From NCBI GenBank assembly GCA_004026145.2, contig CP034993.1, forward strand, positions 16,279,171-16,343,170: a stretch of DNA of 64,000 nt. The letters run 5' to 3'. The notes under the pieces were generated by a model, which did not search any database, was not told the origin of the DNA, and worked only from the letters and a program-made list of their open reading frames with translations. The stretch's first letter is position 1, and each line of letters opens with the position of its first letter. The position numbers were made by a program, and so were the translations under genes. This DNA is from Takifugu bimaculatus (taxonomy: Eukaryota > Chordata > Actinopteri > Tetraodontiformes > Tetraodontidae). Positions 59,245 to 64,000 of the stretch are shown here, piece by piece.

Positions 59245-60523
59245 GAGTGGATGTCCTCTTCCGGCTTGGGCTGATGCCTCAAAGCAGAGCAGGGAACCTC
59301 CATGTGAGGACAAGCTCTCCTTCAGCTCCCCACACCACTCTTCCCTCATCCTCGAACCTCCCTGTTCCTGGATATGGGGTGATGCTCGACTCAAATGCCC
59401 TTTATGAGGCCTCTACAAAAAGCCTGATCCCGTCTGAGATCGGCGAGGACTTTTCTTTTGTGGTTAGCTTAAGCTCCTGGCGAGCAAACAACGCTTTTCT
59501 TTTTAGCATCAAAGACGGTAGGGACAGACTGCGTTTTGGCGTTCAGCTGCTGCCACGCAGAGTGGTAGTCCACACTGCCGAGAATACCGTCTACTTCACC
59601 TACAACTGGCAGGATGGGGGCCCGTTTGCTTTGGGTGTTCGTGCACACTCTGTGTCCTTCTACGCAGAGTGCGGGGCTGTACAGCAGCGGGCACAGACCC
59701 TGAGAAGAGCTCAGATGCTCCGGGAGTCAGGGGGTCTCTTTACCCTGGGGAGGATGAACTCCAAATCACCAGCGTTTAGTGGCCGATTGTGCCAACTAGA
59801 TATCTATCCCTCAGCACAAGCGGCCGCGCACTACTGCAACTATCTGAAAACACAGTGCCGGCGGGCCGACACTTACCGATTGCCACATCCTGGTTTAAAT
59901 ATGGAGGCCAATGACCCACCATTTGATCCTTTGGTAAACTCCCTTGGGGGAGTAGAAGCAACCCCGCACCCCCCATTAAAACCCCCAGGAGTTTCCAAAT
60001 TGGATCCAGCCGTCCAATTCATCAGTACAGCCTCACCCGGAGGACCAGACGTCCATGGCCATCTTGTATCCCCACTCTACAACATCCATGCTTCTGCCTG
60101 GCACCCTACCCACCCTTAGTCCGAAAGGAGGTTTGGACCCCACTCGGAGCACCACCACTAAAATTGTTTGGATGAAACGGAAAAGCCCTGATAAGGAAGC
60201 CGATCCCGCAGAGGAAGAGAGCAGCTCTGGCAGCCTGCAGGCAACAGAGGTTGCATTAGACCCCATTCCATCAGTGAAGCAAAGTCAAGCGAGAGAAGGA
60301 ACCAAGTCCAGCACCATGACACCTCAACAGACTCCTCAGCTGGACATCCCACATGAGGCCAAACGGCACCACTTTGTACCGAGAGGACCAGGCGGACAGA
60401 CAACACGAAGAGGACGGGAGCTATGATGACGTAGACATGGGCGGATATGATTACGGATACGGGGACTTCTTATATGAGTATGAAGATGGTTTCCGAGGCC
60501 CCAAAGGAGAGCCGGGTCCTGTG
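59245..60523 (+). CDS. COL24A1: COL24A1 exon 3, TSPN/laminin-G-like domain, variable linker, first Gly-X-Y; two extra bases
   Basis: COL24A1 is a fibrillar collagen of the extracellular matrix, known from developing bone and cornea. After the signal peptide the exon reads GVDVLFRLGLMPQSR, then a thrombospondin-N-terminal-like domain (about 59400-59880): FSFVVSLSSWRANNAFLFSI, DRLRFGVQLLPRRVVVH, GGLFTLGRMNSKSPAFSGRL, and the Cys pattern of C-QLDIYPSAQAAAHYCNYLKT-QC. A Ser/Pro/Thr-rich variable region follows, then an acidic Tyr-rich stretch (60419-60500: SYDDVDMGGYDYGYGDF and on), typical of minor fibrillar collagens and often Tyr-sulfated. It ends GPKGEPGPV at donor GTG/GTGAGT. The frame changes twice by one base, in 59980-60119 and in 60320-60426. 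Length 1279 exceeds the phase requirement by exactly two. The TSPN domain itself is intact. Confidence 0.9.
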
Positions 60524-61996
60524 GTGAGTAACTGAATTCACAGCTTAAGTATTTAATTATTATAACAAAATACACAACTTATGGACAACCGACTTAGCGC
60601 TTTTATAGCTAGCATATAAACTAAGCTACTTGGGAGATAGTTACGTTTAAAGTTGATCGCCATCTAGTGGTTGTGTATGCAAGTACACCCTATTTGCTTT
60701 GATGTCAGTTGACACATATCAGGTTGCAAGTGAGATTATCTGACAGTTTTGAAGATGCTGAAGCAGAACAAATCAAATATCTGTGTGAACATCTGCCCAG
60801 CCAATAACCAGTGTTTACAATGATTAGAGTCTTTAAAAACATTGCTGAAAGCACTTGGCTTGGCGACGAACATCTGAAAAACAGGCTTTTCTCTCAAACT
60901 TCTGCCGGGTGATGGAAGCAGATTGTGAGAAACAACCCGGTATATGCTTGTCATTGGAATTCCAAATGTCAGCGCCTGAACATGCTGCTGCTTAATGAAG
61001 AGCGATAAAATATCCGGCCAAAGGATCCCCCCCCCACTCAGCCACCCAAGGTGGACAGAATGTTTCCTGACCATTCACGGAGGCATCAGCTGAACTTATC
61101 TCTGCCTTATCTTAAGGCGATTTAAGAGGAAACTCCCAGTTTACACTGGTGTGAATACGACCTTCAACCTTCATCGACTTATCTCATCAGCATTTAAGTG
61201 GCGGAACTGTTTTCCACCACATTCTTATGGTGCAGCAGCAGGTTGAGGAGAGGAGTCAGGGGGAGCTTCAGTTTAAAAAAAGCTGCTTCAGCTTCTTCAG
61301 GTGTTGTTGTCGGCAGTGGAGAGTTCACACTTTCCATGTGTCTGTAAGTGGGAGACGGCAGGAACAAACAGACATTTCTTTATTCCTGTTGTCCTGGTTG
61401 TTCCCTTTACTAACGATGGAGATTCGACATGCTCCACTGTTTGCTATAAAGCTGTGAAATTGTTGTTGCATCATCACTTAAAGTGGGATTAGTAATTTAG
61501 TTACGGCGCTTTAATCCTCAGAACTTGTGCTATAACCGCCACGCTGGTGTATTTGTTGAATACGGATGTTTTTTGTATTGTGTGTTTAAAATTCCAAAAC
61601 CGATTTTCAACTTAAAACACTGAGAGTTGATTCAACCTGGGTTACTGTCCTGCAACTATCATCGCACGAAGTAGCTGTAAATATTTTATCCAGTCCTTCT
61701 ATAAGAGGTAGGATTGTGTTAATAATCCTTTGGATGACCCCCCCCCCCCCAAGTGGCCATTTATCACTTCCAATGCATTTTCTGCTGAGCGTTCCTATTA
61801 GTGCTTTCAGCTGAAGAGACTATCTTTGAACCTGATAGAGCTTACACAAATATAGCACATACTCATCATAGCAGAGGCCTGGACAGTGAACTGCATGTTA
61901 TTGCTTGCCATTAACATACTCCATCTCTCCATTTTTCCACTGCCCTTACTTCACTCTCTCTACAACACTCCTTCTTTGCCCCTCTGCCTGATTTAG
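60524..61996 (+). other. COL24A1: COL24A1 intron 3 (1.5 kb)
   Basis: Donor GTGAGT, acceptor GATTTAG. Contains a CTCF-like motif (60658-60670) and C-runs near 61028 and 61740. No exon seen. Confidence 0.8.
60658..60670 (-). promoter_or_regulatory. CTCF-like motif, reverse
   Basis: The sequence cgccatctagtgg reads CCACTAGATGGCG on the minus strand, a full match to the core CCAC-TAG-(A/G)(T/G)GGCG. COL24A1 intron 3. Consensus-based. Confidence 0.45.
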
Positions 61997-62050
61997 GGTC
62001 CTCCTGGTCCTCCTGGTTTACCTGGTCCTTCAGGAAAAAGAGGTTCACGG
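61997..62050 (+). CDS. COL24A1: COL24A1 exon 4, 54-bp Gly-X-Y exon
   Basis: Exactly 54 bp, acceptor TTTAG and donor CGG/GTAAGT, encoding six triplets GPPGPPGLPGPSGKRGSR. 54-bp exons beginning with a complete Gly codon are the hallmark of fibrillar collagen genes. Continues in phase from exon 3. Confidence 0.95.
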
Positions 62051-62894
62051 GTAAGTAACATGTGCACAGTGAACAACTGACATTATTGGCACCAGGTAAT
62101 CGGTTCAAAGAGTAGCATCTTTGGCTCATTATGAAGGTATTAATTAAAGCAGATTTAGTACAGGAGTTCTAGAACTAAAGATTCAGATTGCATTTAGACG
62201 GCAGCGTAAGCTTCCGCTTGTATCTACTATTAAAACCCAGCTGCAAACGGTTGGAAAAGAGCTGATGACAGACGTGTTTGTGCTTGGCCGGATTAAATTC
62301 AGGAACAAGCCATGCTTCATAAAGAGTCGTGACATTAACATTGTGTGACGTTGTTTACTTGTCTCCGCCGTTCCATTCTGGAATGGAGCATTCAAACTGT
62401 TCCAGATGCAACCTGCTGCAACCGGCATTATCTCTGTCAGCGGGCTGATCCGGGAACTGCCAAGTGTGTCATGATGCAACCAGCACAGCTGTCATTCCAG
62501 AGGCATCTTTAAACAAGCACACCATATTTAATCGCAACATATATCGGTGTATCGCCAGAAAAGATTCAAGGGCACCAGTGGCTCTCCCTCCAAAATAAAA
62601 GAAACATGGAATATCAGGATTTGTAGAGTAGATGTGCAGGATGTCCTGCTTCATATGAACGGAAATGCTCCGTAGATGTGGGTAATGTCTGCAAGGTCGT
62701 GCATTTGTGGCATAGCTGTGGTGTTTAAGGTCTAAAGTCGCATCAGTGCAATCATGTTCCATTCTGAGGTCACAATCTGTTACCAGGGTAACCGATTTTC
62801 TCCTGCTTTTCTAATTCTCATTGTCTTTGCTCTGTTGTACTTCGACGCTTTGAGACCATTTTCCCAATCTCTGTTGGAAATCTTCTCTTTACAG
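62051..62894 (+). other. COL24A1: COL24A1 intron 4 (844 bp)
   Basis: Donor GTAAGT, acceptor TTTACAG. Nothing else recognised. Confidence 0.85.
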
Positions 62895-62948
62895 GGTCCT
62901 ACTGGTCCACATGGAAATCCCGGGCAGCCAGGACCACCTGGACCAAAA
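62895..62948 (+). CDS. COL24A1: COL24A1 exon 5, 54-bp Gly-X-Y exon
   Basis: 54 bp, acceptor TTTACAG and donor AAA/GTAAGT, encoding GPTGPHGNPGQPGPPGPK, six more triplets of the collagen helix. The gene continues beyond the right edge. Confidence 0.95.
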
Positions 62949-64000
62949 GTAAGTGACATGGACATGGGAACCCGTTCAAAACATGACAACCCACCAGAAT
63001 ATTTCAGCCCAGTTTATAGCTCAAGCCTACATGTGTAACTGAGTTTGCAGACCTCTGGATTTTATTTGTTTTTTCCTGCAAACCCCCAGCTCACCAAACT
63101 GCTTACACACACAAAGGCGTAATGTGCTGAAGTTTGCGTTTGAATCAAACAGCAAGTGTCATCAGTTACAGCGGAGTCTTTCATTCCATGAACAATCTGT
63201 CTGCCTGTAGGAGTGTGTTTGAGTGGGATCAGACAGAACCAGATGTAGCCAAGTGTGTTACTAATGAATCAGTGTGTCACATCAGAGCCGGAAACACTCA
63301 CACATGGTTTTTGGTCTAAACGACATGCTGAATGGCCTAGATATTTTTTTCTACTCTCTTGGTTTTGACTAAAGAGCATGTTAATGCTACCTTCAGCTTC
63401 TAAAACGAGACACAAACATTATATATCTGAAAAAATGCAGCTTTCCTTAGTTTTACGAGAATGAGGGCAGATGTAAGGGAGACATGGACCCATTGAGCAG
63501 GATGTGGGTAACTTCATGCAGATGGTTGTGGTGTCTGTGGTCGTGACTGGCCACCAGAGAGTGTCTGCGTCCTCATGTAGGGGGGAGACATGTGGACCAG
63601 TCCGAAGGTCTTCTCTTTTATGGTGGCTCTTTTACTCTAAGAAGATAAGACCCCGCTCGGAATCTTGGCTCGACGTAATTGCAAATGATGAGAAAAATAT
63701 GGAAGAACCGAAATGAATTACGTCTTTTCCTGCATCGTCGGATGTTCAATAATTGTGGAGGTTTCTGTTCTTGTATTCGGAGTAGATTTGTCCCCTCACC
63801 CCTGAACTTGGCACATAGCACATGTTTGGCTGAGGGACTCCATTTGATTATTATGAAATACGGGGCAGCTGTCTATGCATGGAAAATCAAAGTCAGTGGC
63901 CGTGATTCCACTGTGACCCATTAGTGAGTCATTCACTCACCCTTGACTCCACTGTGGAGGCGGAAACGGGACTAAGACACTCTTTGTATCAATTCAGAAA
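62949..64000 (+). other. COL24A1: Start of COL24A1 intron 5 (runs off right edge)
   Basis: Non-coding to the end of the window; I see no further in-frame Gly-X-Y exon with splice sites. Confidence 0.7.

Noticed and set aside
60066..60119. Possible 54-bp mini-intron with GTATCC and CCCTTAG ends in COL24A1 exon 3
   Set aside because: Its removal keeps the original frame and meets a stop 13 codons on, so it does not explain the frame change; 54 bp is also very short for a vertebrate intron.
60305..60322. RE1/REST-like motif (ccagcaccatgacacc)
   Set aside because: Partial match only, lies in coding sequence, and the second half-site is incomplete.

Overview
The window is vertebrate nuclear DNA, almost certainly from a teleost fish. 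It has split genes with GT-AG introns, many long (GT)n/(CA)n tracts, short LINE 3' tails of a teleost type, and proteins close to vertebrate SYDE2, C1orf52 and COL24A1. There are no operons, ribosome binding sites or CRISPR arrays, and I recognise no tRNA or rRNA gene.

Layout. Positions 1-29659, minus strand: SYDE2, a synapse-defective-type Rho GTPase-activating protein, in eight coding exons. The last exon runs off the left edge and the start codon is at 29659. Positions 29660-30100: its 5' leader and promoter area, with a long CT/GA repeat. Positions 30100-35750: gene-free, microsatellite-rich. Positions 35838-36919, minus strand: a complete three-exon C1orf52 homologue with its own poly(A) signal. 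Positions 36920-50400: about 13 kb in which I see no gene, holding a LINE tail, a perfect 21-bp inverted repeat and microsatellites. Positions 50741-64000, plus strand: the 5' part of COL24A1 (fibrillar collagen XXIV alpha 1). It shows a short start exon, a signal-peptide exon, one long exon with the thrombospondin-N-terminal-like domain and a tyrosine-rich acidic linker, then two 54-bp Gly-X-Y exons. The gene continues to the right.

SYDE2, C1orf52 and COL24A1 lie in one neighbourhood of human chromosome 1p22, which supports the paralogue calls. As I remember the human map, several genes (BCL10, DDAH1, CCN1, ZNHIT6) lie between C1orf52 and COL24A1, and COL24A1 is on the same strand as the other two. 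Here that interval is empty and COL24A1 is inverted. The three genes are neighbours, not a functional unit: a signalling GAP, a small uncharacterised nuclear-type protein and an extracellular matrix collagen.

Main surprises. (1) Five places in otherwise conserved exons where the reading frame is shifted by one extra base (three in SYDE2, two in COL24A1). Exon-phase arithmetic confirms all five. They all have the sign of an insertion, which looks more like insertion-type sequencing or assembly error than gene decay. (2) An 84-bp insert in a SYDE2 intron, flanked by a perfect 16-bp direct repeat and carrying a hammerhead-ribozyme-like fold. (3) Several CTCF-like motifs, with a convergent pair on either side of the COL24A1 promoter. 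(4) A COL24A1 start codon hidden in a 53-base coding exon, overlapped by upstream ATGs in other frames.
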